This document shows positions 1 through 6,465 of a stretch of DNA of 13,231 nt, one piece after another; positions within the stretch are counted from its first letter, which is position 1; every line of letters starts with the position of its first letter. The notes below the pieces were generated by a model. That model was not told where the DNA came from. It was given only the letters and a program-made list of their open reading frames with translations, and did no database searches. The stretch is from Methanoregula sp. UBA247 (GTDB taxonomy: Archaea; Halobacteriota; Methanomicrobia; Methanomicrobiales; Methanospirillaceae). The DNA lies in NCBI GenBank assembly GCA_002495055.1, contig DADR01000040.1, positions 1 through 13,231 on the forward strand, given 5' to 3'. Both the position numbers and the translations under genes were made by a program.

Positions 1-738
1 AAGGTCTGCGGTGACCTGCGAAGTCATGGAATCCAGCGAAACCTCGACCGACTGGGTTGTCTGGATCGTCTTTTTTAACTTCTCCGGTGCGTCCACCGCA
101 GCAAGTCTCCCCTTTACGATGATGGCGACCCGGTTGCAGAGGGTATTTGCCTCTTCGAGCATGTGCGTTGTCAGAAAGATCGTGGTCCCTTCACGATTGA
201 GGCGTGAGAGAATCTCCTTGAGGAGAAGGGAGCTCTGTACGTCCAGGCCTGACGTAGGTTCATCCAGAAACAGGATTTCCGGTTCATGGATAAGTGCCAT
301 GGCAAGCGTGAGTTTTCGCCGCATCCCTTTTGAAAATCCCTGTGCTTTCTTGTCCCTGAACCCGGTAAGGTCGAAGATTTCGAGAAGTTCCCGTGCCCGT
401 CGGGTCCGCTCTGGTTGTGACAACCCGTACAGTTCTCCAGCGAACATCAGGTTATTCCATGCAGACAGATCCTCGTAGATGTTCGAAACCTCCGGAACAA
501 TCCCGAAATGCTCCTTGGCGTGGAAGGCATCGCGGGTGATGTCACAGCCCATGATCGATGCTGTGCCTTCCGAAGGCTCTGAAAGCCCGGTGAGCATCCG
601 GATGGTAGTGGTCTTGCCGGCGCCGTTCGGACCCAGAAACCCGAAAAATTCCCCCGCTTCCACTTCGAAACTGATATGATCCACGGCACGAAGTGTGCCA
701 TAATCCCGCGTAAGATTATTGACGCTGATTGCGTTCAT
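1..738 (-). CDS. ABC-2 type transporter ATP-binding protein (3' end outside window)
   Basis: The reverse-strand frame from 738 stays open to base 1 and gives 246 residues. It is a nucleotide-binding domain that would power export or membrane work by a permease, probably encoded beyond the left edge. Visible in order: Walker A GPNGAGKTT (36-44), Q-loop position occupied by Glu in GIVPEVSN (79-86), signature FSKGM (135-139) in place of LSGGQ, Walker B plus D-loop ILFLDEPTSGLD (155-166) and the H-loop His192 in TTHMLEEA. The sequence goes on past the core domain (about 220 onward), as in ABC-2/drug-type ATPases with a C-terminal extension. ATG at 738 is preceded by AAAGGG. It lies 13 bases after the cupin stop, so both are probably one transcript, perhaps under the HxlR regulator upstream. 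The substrate cannot be told. Confidence 0.93.
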   Translation of the reverse strand, partial: MNAISVNNLTRDYGTLRAVDHISFEVEAGEFFGFLGPNGAGKTTTIRMLTGLSEPSEGTASIMGCDITRDAFHAKEHFGIVPEVSNIYEDLSAWNNLMFAGELYGLSQPERTRRARELLEIFDLTGFRDKKAQGFSKGMRRKLTLAMALIHEPEILFLDEPTSGLDVQSSLLLKEILSRLNREGTTIFLTTHMLEEANTLCNRVAIIVKGRLAAVDAPEKLKKTIQTTQSVEVSLDSMTSQVTADL

Positions 739-751
739 ACGAGATGCCCTT

Positions 752-1072
752 TTAGTGCGGCTGCTGGATGCCGATAATGGTCATACGTTCGATGCACCTG
801 ATCCCGCGGTCCTCATTGCTTTCGACCGAAATGAGGTGCCCGGGTGCCACATCATACCGGGAATTTCCAGACGTGATAACGCCCTTACCTTCCAGAACGA
901 GAAAGACGACATAGTACGGCTCCGGGTGGGGCGGAATCTCCTGTCTGTCATCAAGGCAGATCAGAACCGTGTTGAATCCCCCCGTTTTTATGAGGTCTTT
1001 TTTCACATGACTTTTTGGTGAGAACTCTGCGAGTTCGTACAGATTGATATGCCTGTTTTTTTCATGAACCAT
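752..1072 (-). CDS. Small cupin-domain protein
   Basis: A 106-residue single cupin barrel. Motif 1 is recognisable around EIPPHPEPYYVVFLVLEGKG (45-64), keeping His49, Glu51 and the closing glycine. In motif 2 (around GHLISVESNED, 78-88) the usual metal-binding His near the end is missing, so metal binding is doubtful and the protein may be a small-molecule sensor or a degenerate cupin. I chose ATG 1072 over ATG 1078 because GAGG then lies about 7 bases upstream of the start. It is the first gene of a two-gene unit with the ABC ATPase and diverges from the HxlR regulator. The substrate is unknown. Confidence 0.82.
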   Translation of the reverse strand: MVHEKNRHINLYELAEFSPKSHVKKDLIKTGGFNTVLICLDDRQEIPPHPEPYYVVFLVLEGKGVITSGNSRYDVAPGHLISVESNEDRGIRCIERMTIIGIQQPH

Positions 1073-1136
1073 TATCATCCCTCAGAATAAAACGCAACCA
1101 AAGACACAACGAATTTTATCATTCAGCTAGGTTACC

Positions 1137-1155
1137 TACTATCCACTGGATAGTA
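1137..1155. promoter_or_regulatory. Perfect inverted repeat, likely HxlR operator
   Basis: TACTATCC (1137-1144), spacer ACT, GGATAGTA (1148-1155): a perfect 8-3-8 inverted repeat between the divergent cupin and HxlR genes. The TACTAT...ATAGTA outline resembles operators of HxlR/YodB-type dimeric regulators. It touches the regulator's probable TATA box at 1154-1163, which suggests autorepression. A second small repeat TAGGT-T-ACCTA (1128-1138) abuts its left arm. Confidence 0.6.
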
Positions 1156-1163
1156 TTAAAATT
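1154..1163 (+). promoter_or_regulatory. Probable TATA box of the HxlR gene
   Basis: TATTAAAATT is centred about 31 bases before ATG 1190, which places the transcription start only a few bases before that codon. This argues for a leaderless or nearly leaderless mRNA and against the in-frame GTG at 1169, which would lie upstream of the transcription start. Confidence 0.45.
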
Positions 1164-1189
1164 GCCAGGTGAATAGTGGTATAGTAACT

Positions 1190-1621
1190 ATGTGCGATGA
1201 TAGTGATGACTTATGCCTGTGCCCCTTCGACGGAATTATGAATTCAATTTCAAAAAAATGGGCATTGCTCATCATCAATATGATCGGGAACCACCGATCG
1301 ATCCGGTTCAACAGCCTAATGAATGAACTGTCCGGGATTAGCCCTAGGACACTGGCAGATACTCTCAAAGATCTCCAGAGGGAGCAATTGATCGAGCGAA
1401 ATGCCTTTCCCGAAATCCCGCCCCGGGTCGAATATCATCTGACCAAAGATGGGGAAGCCCTTCGGGAATCTGTAATTCCTCTCCTGAAATGGGCGGCAAA
1501 ACGGGATAATCGCACCATAGAGAAGTGCATCTCTGTCTGCGACAGAACCACCTGCCCGGGCAAACGGCTCCACGCCGATAAAAAAAGGGATGATAAATTC
1601 CCATCTCTTGTCATTTTGTAA
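1190..1621 (+). CDS. HxlR-family winged-helix regulator, cysteine-rich
   Basis: A 143-residue DNA-binding regulator. The HxlR hallmark is present: CPFDGIMNSISKKWALLIIN (11-30), then the helix-turn-helix (about 35-70, with SGISPRTLADTLKDLQREQLIER) and the beta wing (PPRVEYHLTKDGEAL, 77-91). Cys2, Cys9 and Cys11 lie ahead of the HTH. Cys113, Cys117 and Cys122 form C-x3-C-x4-C in the tail, a possible redox or metal site not needed for the fold. In the YodB/HypR branch N-terminal cysteines sense electrophiles; a similar role here is inference. It diverges from the cupin-ABC pair and probably controls it and itself through the repeat at 1137-1155. An alternative start is GTG 1169 (150 residues). 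Confidence 0.9.
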   Translation: MCDDSDDLCLCPFDGIMNSISKKWALLIINMIGNHRSIRFNSLMNELSGISPRTLADTLKDLQREQLIERNAFPEIPPRVEYHLTKDGEALRESVIPLLKWAAKRDNRTIEKCISVCDRTTCPGKRLHADKKRDDKFPSLVIL

Positions 1622-1828
1622 GAGAGGCAAAACGTAGCGGCATTGATCGATGCGAACTCACTTACGTTGCACTTTTGCACCTTCGCCGTGACCGGCTCCA
1701 AACTCTCGTCTATTTCAAGCTATTTGACATGGGATGCCGGTCTCAGGTCTAGGGGCACTGGGTCTGAATATATTGGGCTGGCTATCTGATGGAAGCTGGA
1801 CGCACCGGCCTGTGACTGATATTCTGGA
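1622..1828. other. Convergent intergenic region, no gene seen
   Basis: The space lies between the converging ends of the HxlR gene and the 188-residue membrane protein gene. No convincing coding frame, hairpin-plus-T-run terminator or RNA gene was found. It contains GACCGGCTCC (1690-1699), which recurs at 2493-2502 on the far side of the membrane protein gene. Confidence 0.4.
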
Positions 1829-2395
1829 TCATGAATAGGGACGAACATCAATCTCCATCCGGCTGATTTTTTCATAGATCTTTTTCTGTTTGACAATCGG
1901 CCAGAGCTGGTAGAGATGAATCGTGATCGGTTCCCACATCGCCACCCAGCCTGCGACCTCAAGAGTTGTTGCTACGAGTCGGGCTATTGGAGAGTTACTG
2001 AAGGTTTCCGCTACGATCCAGCTGGCAATCATCGCTATTGTGAGAAACGAAAGCCCGATCAGTATCGTGAATTTTCCATAGATCCACTTTTGACGAAATT
2101 CCCGTTCTTGTATCATAACCATGTATCTGAAGTGATTGCTGATGGCCTTAGGAATTTTTTGTGCCTCTTTTGTGCCCAAAACTTCCACCGGCAGATATAC
2201 GATGATCCCGAACTGCGTTTTAAAAGGAAAATCCTTCACGGCATCGACAATATACTGGCTTGCTTCATGATCCAGTTCCCTCACAAAGAACGGTGCGGGA
2301 TCAAATGTGTTGAAGAGCTGGAGTATCGACGATAATTTAATCTCGATGAGAACACGGCCGTTCTCTTTCCGGTAGAGCGAATCAATATTCATCAT
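1829..2395 (-). CDS. Two-helix membrane protein of unknown function
   Basis: A 188-residue protein. Residues 14-75 form a soluble part containing a conserved-looking stretch (FDPAPFFVRELDHEASQYIV, 31-50) that I have an impression of from uncharacterised prokaryotic proteins, without a function. Two hydrophobic segments follow: about 108-129 and about 136-160. Both ends are therefore expected on the same side of the membrane, most simply the cytoplasm. A basic stretch (KQKKIYEK, 169-176) follows the second helix. Start: AGAGGA about 8 bases before ATG 2395, with a second ATG directly after. It stands alone, convergent with the HxlR gene and 173 bases from the next gene upstream. No enzyme motif is visible. 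Confidence 0.75.
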   Translation of the reverse strand: MMNIDSLYRKENGRVLIEIKLSSILQLFNTFDPAPFFVRELDHEASQYIVDAVKDFPFKTQFGIIVYLPVEVLGTKEAQKIPKAISNHFRYMVMIQEREFRQKWIYGKFTILIGLSFLTIAMIASWIVAETFSNSPIARLVATTLEVAGWVAMWEPITIHLYQLWPIVKQKKIYEKISRMEIDVRPYS

Positions 2396-2533
2396 ATTTT
2401 ATTCCTCTTGATAGCATCGATGAACCAAAGGGTTGGAATAGTCTTCCCGCCTTTGTAGATCACAAACTCATCCGTGCTCGTACTTACTCCGCGACCGGCT
2501 CCCCCTTTTGCTGCACTTTGGGGAAGCCTACAT
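2392..2533 (-). other. Start-less reading frame, possible gene remnant
   Basis: On the reverse strand a frame is open for about 45 codons and ends at a TGA that overlaps the ATG of the 188-residue membrane protein (ATGA). It reads ...STDEFVIYKGGKTIPTLWFI... near its end, which looks protein-like, but I find no ATG and only one GTG, late in the frame. It may be the end of a decayed gene. Chance is a real alternative. Confidence 0.2.
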
Positions 2534-2568
2534 GGAAAGCAACCCAGTGATGAGTGAAAATTCTACCC

Positions 2569-2907
2569 TCACAATAATTTTGTCTCTTCAGTGGGTTTCG
2601 GGACCTTGATCACGAGAACCCGGAAAACCTCCTTGCTCTCGTTGATCCACCGGTGCGGGATACGGGCAGGACTTTCGACCAGCATGTCTTTTCCGATTGT
2701 TTTCTTCTCATCGCCAATCTCGACGATAGCTGTGCCTTCCAGCACATAGAAGAAAACATCGACCGGAGTCATATGTTTTTTCAGTGATTCTCCGGGCTGG
2801 AGTGTAATCACGACAGCGATGGCGTTCTTTGTATCATAGATCTTCCGGGCGTCAACATGGTGAGGATTAGGGCCCGACACAACCTTTGCAACTTCAGTAA
2901 TCTTCAT
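2569..2907 (-). CDS. Cupin-domain protein following the sulfite reductase
   Basis: A 112-residue single-domain cupin. Motif 1 runs from Gly39 (GESLKKHMTPVDVFFYVLEG) with His45 and closing Gly58. Motif 2 is GKDMLVESPARIPHRWIN (72-89) with Pro80, His85 and Asn89. One His from each motif is kept, but the HxH pair of motif 1 reads HMT, so a full four-ligand metal site is not evident. The start is two bases after the sulfite reductase stop, so the two are almost certainly co-transcribed and perhaps translationally coupled. Given the neighbours it could bind or protect a small sulfur or redox ligand; this is inference. Confidence 0.85.
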   Translation of the reverse strand: MKITEVAKVVSGPNPHHVDARKIYDTKNAIAVVITLQPGESLKKHMTPVDVFFYVLEGTAIVEIGDEKKTIGKDMLVESPARIPHRWINESKEVFRVLVIKVPKPTEETKLL

Positions 2908-2909
2908 GA

Positions 2910-3599
2910 TTATTTCACCTTTTCAACCGGAATATACGGAAGTAATGTAAGTAATTCCGATTTCAGCGTATCTATTCCGATGCGTTCCATAAACCGGGCT
3001 GTCCGCTCGTGGGGTTTTGCATGACTGCGGTAATACTCGGCGACACGGAGAGCGCAATCAACGACTTCATGGGAAGTAAGATCCTGTGCAATGAGGTCTC
3101 CGAACCTTGGTCGGGTGCCTGCATTGCCTCCGAAAAAAATCGTCCATCCTTTTGGGGTTGCAATGATTCCGATATCCCGGGTGTAGCTTTCGCTGCAACA
3201 GCGGGGACAACCGGAGACCCCGATCTTGATCTTTGCCGGGAATGTCTGGGTTTTAAACACGTCATCGACGGCCCGGGCCAGCCCGATCGAGTCCTGCTTG
3301 CCATATTTACACATATCTGTACCGAGACATGCCTGGACAAACTTGACACAGGGTGTCGTCTCGGGTTTTGCGAGTGGGCCCAGCTCAGTGATCACCTTAC
3401 GCACATTTTCCGGCTCAAGCCCGGCCAGGATAATCCGTTGGCCGGATGTAATCTTCAGAATCGGTACACGATAATTTCTCCCGACCTTCGCAATTGTTTC
3501 GAGCTGTTCGGGTGTCACGATACCGGCAGGTATCCGCGTCGTGACCGCAAAGGTCCGGCCGTCCCGCTGAAGGATTGCACCTTCTGTAGTTCCTGTCAT
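2910..3599 (-). CDS. Small sirohaem/4Fe-4S sulfite reductase-like protein (P590 type)
   Basis: A 229-residue nitrite/sulfite reductase-fold protein. The ferredoxin-like half (about 10-75) has TSGQRI (51-56), where sulfite reductases carry sirohaem-contacting residues. The cluster motif is complete: Cys91-x5-Cys97 (ACLGTDMC) and Cys131-x3-Cys135 (SGCPRCC), expected to hold a 4Fe-4S cluster bridged to sirohaem. The length matches the low-molecular-weight methanogen enzymes such as Methanosarcina barkeri P590, and is about half of one DsrAB subunit or of NirA. Those enzymes reduce sulfite to sulfide in vitro; the physiological role is less certain (detoxification or assimilation). It lacks the extra ferredoxin domain and the F420H2 module of Fsr, so electrons must come from a partner. 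It sits 33 bases after the TrmB-like gene and is followed by a cupin. Confidence 0.9.
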   Translation of the reverse strand: MTGTTEGAILQRDGRTFAVTTRIPAGIVTPEQLETIAKVGRNYRVPILKITSGQRIILAGLEPENVRKVITELGPLAKPETTPCVKFVQACLGTDMCKYGKQDSIGLARAVDDVFKTQTFPAKIKIGVSGCPRCCSESYTRDIGIIATPKGWTIFFGGNAGTRPRFGDLIAQDLTSHEVVDCALRVAEYYRSHAKPHERTARFMERIGIDTLKSELLTLLPYIPVEKVK

Positions 3600-3632
3600 T
3601 GTTTTTCACGAATCCGTTGTTTTCAGGTTCCA

Positions 3633-4463
3633 TTAATTTTTCTTCTGTTCATGCTTCCTGCTGCGACTTGAGATCTTTTTTATTTCGTGCGCATTTTCAA
3701 ACAGTCGGGAGAACAACCTGCTCTGGACACAGGTGATGAAGGGAAGGGTGATAATGACCGCCATCCGGTTCCCGTCCTGCGTGTAGATAAGCATGGACTC
3801 CTGGTCATCGGCAATAAGAATGCACTCAAGTCTGAAGATCGTCCCTTCACGGGGTATAGGTGCTGAAAATATTTTCTGAAAAACATTCACACCAAAGAAG
3901 TCCTCAGGCGTTCCCGCTTCAAAGTACCTGATGCCATCCACAGGGACAATCCCATCTGCACCGCCTTTAGGGAACAAGACTTTTATCTCCCGGTCCTTTG
4001 CAATTGCACCAATCAGACCCTGGAATTTTATGAACGTTTCCTGATTGAAACAGAGAATAATGAGTTCCCGGGTGACATGTTCGATGAGCATCTCAAGATT
4101 CCGCTGGATGGTCCAGTCTGAATGGACATACCATATCGGAGAATAATTCTGTCGTGCGTCGACTGACAGCGCATCAAGTGTCTTCACACTTTCCTGAGCA
4201 GCAGTATCTAGATCTTTTTTTAAGAAAGATACGACGATATCCGGGCGGACCGCTTTATACATCAGCGGACTTCCCCGCCGTATCTCAATGAATCCTTTTT
4301 CATCTAACGCATTGAGGACGTCATATACACGCGGTCGCGGTACACCACTGGCTTCATGGATCCTGCGAACATTTGCCTCACCCAGTCCAACGAGAGCGAC
4401 GTAAATCTTTGCTTCATATTCTTTAAGTCCCAGTTGGACAAGATTTTCAATTGCTGAATCCAT
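3633..4463 (-). CDS. TrmB-like transcriptional regulator
   Basis: A 276-residue protein. Residues 1-75 form the TrmB-type winged helix: LGLKEYEAKIYVALVGLG, then the recognition region ASGVPRPRVYDVLNALDEKG and a wing (FIEIRRGSPLMYKAV). A short helical linker (about 80-105) leads to an effector domain of the PLD-like TrmB kind (about 110-250), ending in a basic tail (KKISSRSRKHEQKKN). The sugar-binding extension of maltose/trehalose TrmB proteins is not obvious, so the ligand may differ. It is the first gene before the sulfite reductase and cupin and lies divergent to the SnoaL/NapH-like arm, as expected for a local regulator. ATG 4463 has no Shine-Dalgarno and lies about 28 bases from a TATA-like box, fitting a leaderless mRNA. 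Confidence 0.88.
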   Translation of the reverse strand: MDSAIENLVQLGLKEYEAKIYVALVGLGEANVRRIHEASGVPRPRVYDVLNALDEKGFIEIRRGSPLMYKAVRPDIVVSFLKKDLDTAAQESVKTLDALSVDARQNYSPIWYVHSDWTIQRNLEMLIEHVTRELIILCFNQETFIKFQGLIGAIAKDREIKVLFPKGGADGIVPVDGIRYFEAGTPEDFFGVNVFQKIFSAPIPREGTIFRLECILIADDQESMLIYTQDGNRMAVIITLPFITCVQSRLFSRLFENAHEIKKISSRSRKHEQKKN

Positions 4464-4470
4464 CTGTTAC

Positions 4471-4488
4471 TTTGTTAGGGACAACAAA
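4471..4488. promoter_or_regulatory. Inverted repeat between TrmB-like gene and shared TATA box
   Basis: TTTGTT (4471-4476), AGGGAC, AACAAA (4483-4488): a perfect 6-6-6 inverted repeat. It lies between the AT-rich box and the TrmB-like start, where a bound protein would block the leftward promoter and could also touch the rightward one. A TrmB-like operator is a reasonable guess. Confidence 0.4.
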
Positions 4489-4497
4489 ATTAAATAG
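4486..4497. promoter_or_regulatory. TATA-like box probably shared by both divergent transcripts
   Basis: AAAATTAAATAG, read on the other strand as CTATTTAATTTT, is the only AT-rich element in the 54-base gap. Its centre is about 27 bases from ATG 4518 (+) and about 28 bases from ATG 4463 (-), the archaeal TATA-to-start distance on both sides. Neither start codon has a Shine-Dalgarno, so both mRNAs are probably leaderless. Confidence 0.55.
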
Positions 4498-4517
4498 TTA
4501 TCGGACAAGCTCCTTGT

Positions 4518-4952
4518 ATGACTCAGACATTATCAGAGAAAGCGAATATCGCCATTGTTCGGAAATTTTTCGAGGTCGGGCCATCAAAAGGCGATCTTTC
4601 GGCAGCGGATGTGCTTCTCCATCCGGAATTTTCCCTGCATACCCCGCTTCCAACACCGGGACCCGGGATTGAGGCAATGAACAATGTCATTACAACATGC
4701 CGCGCTGCCTTTCACGGTTTACAAGTGACCGTCGATGACATCATGGCAGAGGGGGATAAAGTGACTGCTCGCTTCACAGCACGGGGTGCACACAAGGGGG
4801 AATTTATGGGTCTCCCCCCAACAGGAAAGGCGATCACGATGACGGGCATCGAGATTTTCCGCATAAAGGAAGGAAAAATCGTCGAACTCTGGGGTGAGGC
4901 AAACCTGATGGGGCTGATGCAGCAGCTGGGCATTTTGCCTGGTTCAGCGTAA
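4518..4952 (+). CDS. SnoaL-like (NTF2-fold) protein
   Basis: A 144-residue protein of the SnoaL-like polyketide cyclase/ester cyclase superfamily (alpha+beta cone). Supporting stretches are the N-terminal helix NIAIVRKFFEVGPSKGDL, the central VDDIMAEGDKVTARFTARGAHKGEFMGLPPTGK and the closing strand pair GIEIFRIKEGKIVELWGEANLMGLMQQLG, all typical of the family. Members bind or isomerise small hydrophobic molecules, and many are of unknown role; no antibiotic pathway is nearby. It is the first gene of the rightward arm, divergent from the TrmB-like gene, with a probably leaderless start. The NapH-like gene follows after 29 bases. The reaction is unknown. Confidence 0.85.
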   Translation: MTQTLSEKANIAIVRKFFEVGPSKGDLSAADVLLHPEFSLHTPLPTPGPGIEAMNNVITTCRAAFHGLQVTVDDIMAEGDKVTARFTARGAHKGEFMGLPPTGKAITMTGIEIFRIKEGKIVELWGEANLMGLMQQLGILPGSA

Positions 4953-4981
4953 TCGGACAACAATAACGGGGAAGATCAAGT

Positions 4982-5767
4982 ATGGTTGTTTCTCAGATTC
5001 CAAAAGCGGTAGGATTTATCTATGCGCTGGTGATGATCGGGGTCATTGCGTACCTCTGGTATTCCGGAAAATGGCGACAGAAGATGGGCTGGCTGCTTCT
5101 TGTGATTTCGGTACTATTGGGATTTCTCATATTTTCCCCGGTAGCGCCCTGGCAGTTCCAGCAGCTGGTATTACGTGATGTGCAGGGACTGGGAGCCCCT
5201 CTCATTGTCGGTATCATCGGGCTCTTTGTAGTGTTAGTGCTGACCTTTATGTTCGGGCGGTTTTTCTGTGGATATCTCTGTCCAGTTGGTACCGTACAGG
5301 AAATTGGCTATCATGCTCCTGTCCGCAAAGTCAATATGCGGCAGAAGAACGCATTTCTGCTGATAAGAGCGGCATTTTTTGTTGTGTTTCTTCTCCAGGC
5401 ATTCTTGCTTTCTGTGTCGTTACTTTCATGGTTCGGCATCAGGGATTTCTTTTACCTCGCACTCACTGCGGGTACCGTGGTATTTATTGGAATTCTGGTG
5501 CTGTCCATGACATTCTATCGCCCGTTCTGCCGGCTTGTCTGCCCGTACGGGGTACTGTTATCGCTCACTGCATGGAAGAGCCTTCTCCGGTTACAGAGAT
5601 CCGATGCCTGTATCGAATGCAAAAAATGTGAGAAGGCGTGCCCGACCGATGAGGCAAAGCGTGATGATGGGAAAGCTGAGTGTTATCTCTGCGGGCGGTG
5701 CGTGGATGCCTGCCCGACTCCCGGGGCATTGGTGTACCGGCGACGGAATGCTGAAGGAAAAACATAA
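4982..5767 (+). CDS. NapH-like membrane polyferredoxin
   Basis: A 261-residue integral membrane iron-sulfur protein. About five hydrophobic segments are seen (roughly 8-27, 35-52, 73-93, 125-148, 157-178). Two CxxxCP motifs follow membrane helices: Cys96/Cys100 (CGYLCP) and Cys183/Cys187 (CRLVCP), as in NapH/NosR/CcoG-like proteins. The C-terminus carries two 4Fe-4S ferredoxin motifs: Cys210, 213, 216, 220 and Cys234, 237, 240, 244. Proteins of this type pass electrons between a membrane carrier and soluble redox partners. No NapG, NapF or other Nap gene is visible, so it is an orphan, and the divergent small sulfite reductase is an attractive but unproven partner. GGGGAAGATC lies just before ATG 4982. 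A cupin follows after 37 bases. Confidence 0.9.
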   Translation: MVVSQIPKAVGFIYALVMIGVIAYLWYSGKWRQKMGWLLLVISVLLGFLIFSPVAPWQFQQLVLRDVQGLGAPLIVGIIGLFVVLVLTFMFGRFFCGYLCPVGTVQEIGYHAPVRKVNMRQKNAFLLIRAAFFVVFLLQAFLLSVSLLSWFGIRDFFYLALTAGTVVFIGILVLSMTFYRPFCRLVCPYGVLLSLTAWKSLLRLQRSDACIECKKCEKACPTDEAKRDDGKAECYLCGRCVDACPTPGALVYRRRNAEGKT

Positions 5768-5804
5768 GTGTGGAATCAAAAAAAACACATGAATGGAGGA
5801 TAGT

Positions 5805-6170
5805 ATGGTGGAATTCAAATTAGAAAATCCGGATAAACATGATAAGAAGCGAGAAGAACTGAAAGGAAAGGTCATCACTCTTCCGGAACTGGTGGGCTAT
5901 GCAGACGGCACGGTCGCAAGCCGGATGATCATCAATAACAAGGCCGGGAGTATCACCATCTTTTCCTTTGATGAGAATGAAGGGCTCTCCGAGCACACGG
6001 CTCCGTATGACGCTGTGGTTACGATCCTTGAAGGGGAGTGTGAGGTGTGGATTGCCGGTACGACCCTCCAGATGAAAGCGGGCCAGACTATTATCTTTCC
6101 GGCTAACGCTCCCCATGCACTCAGTGCCGTCACGAAATTCAAAATGACGTTGACCATGATCCGGGGGTAA
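5805..6170 (+). CDS. Cupin-domain protein in the NapH-like operon
   Basis: A 121-residue cupin with a charged N-terminal extension (about 1-25). Motif 1: GLSEHTAPYDAVVTILEG (60-77) with His64 and Gly77. Motif 2: GQTIIFPANAPHAL (93-106) with Pro99, Pro103 and His104. As in the other two cupins here, the second His of the HxH pair is absent. The start is set at ATG 5805 because GGAGGA (5795-5800) lies 4 bases upstream; an earlier ATG at 5793 would place that ribosome site inside the gene. It lies between the NapH-like gene and a small Cys-pair protein 4 bases further on. Function unknown; a stress or ligand-binding cupin is possible. Confidence 0.85.
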   Translation: MVEFKLENPDKHDKKREELKGKVITLPELVGYADGTVASRMIINNKAGSITIFSFDENEGLSEHTAPYDAVVTILEGECEVWIAGTTLQMKAGQTIIFPANAPHALSAVTKFKMTLTMIRG

Positions 6171-6174
6171 ATTC

Positions 6175-6465
6175 ATGGGTGGGAATGATCAGGACGGATA
6201 CTATTGCACTATCTGCGGAGGTATCCCTCCTGACAGGATTAACATCAGGCAGATTCTTGTTGACGGCAAACCGACCGGTATTGACAAACTGGACTGGATT
6301 CTTGCGGAGGTACGGAAACTGAATCTTTCCAATGATACGATCATCACCGAGGAAATGCTGAAGCGAACGAAGGTCCTCAACTACGTTCCCACCCGAAAGG
6401 AAAAGGAGTATGGCGAGGCACTGCTCCTGGAATATAAGAAAACCGGGAATAAAACCGGTGCTTGA
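6175..6465 (+). CDS. Small conserved methanogen protein with a CxxC pair
   Basis: A 96-residue soluble protein. The N-terminus holds Cys11-x2-Cys14 (YYCTICGGIPP), and the rest is a charged alpha/beta part (QILVDGKPTGIDKLDWILAEVRK..., then a helical end). With only two cysteines it would bind metal as a dimer or together with a partner. I recall similar short proteins in methanogen genomes, sometimes carrying the misleading label NAC-family transcription factor; I cannot confirm that from sequence. ATG 6175 follows the cupin stop by 4 bases with GGGGG just upstream, so translation is probably coupled. The next gene overlaps its end. Confidence 0.75.
   Translation: MGGNDQDGYYCTICGGIPPDRINIRQILVDGKPTGIDKLDWILAEVRKLNLSNDTIITEEMLKRTKVLNYVPTRKEKEYGEALLLEYKKTGNKTGA

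Noticed and set aside
11..679. Plus-strand open frames at 11-478 and 479-679
   Set aside because: They are antisense to the ABC ATPase, whose reverse frame contains Walker A, signature, Walker B and H-loop in order.
2910..3599. Reading the small reductase as dissimilatory DsrA or DsrB, or as F420-dependent Fsr
   Set aside because: At 229 residues it lacks the extra ferredoxin domain of Dsr subunits and the N-terminal F420H2 dehydrogenase half of Fsr.
3009..3671. Plus-strand frame of 220 codons opposite the sulfite reductase
   Set aside because: The reverse frame has the complete sirohaem/4Fe-4S motif; the plus frame shows no domain.
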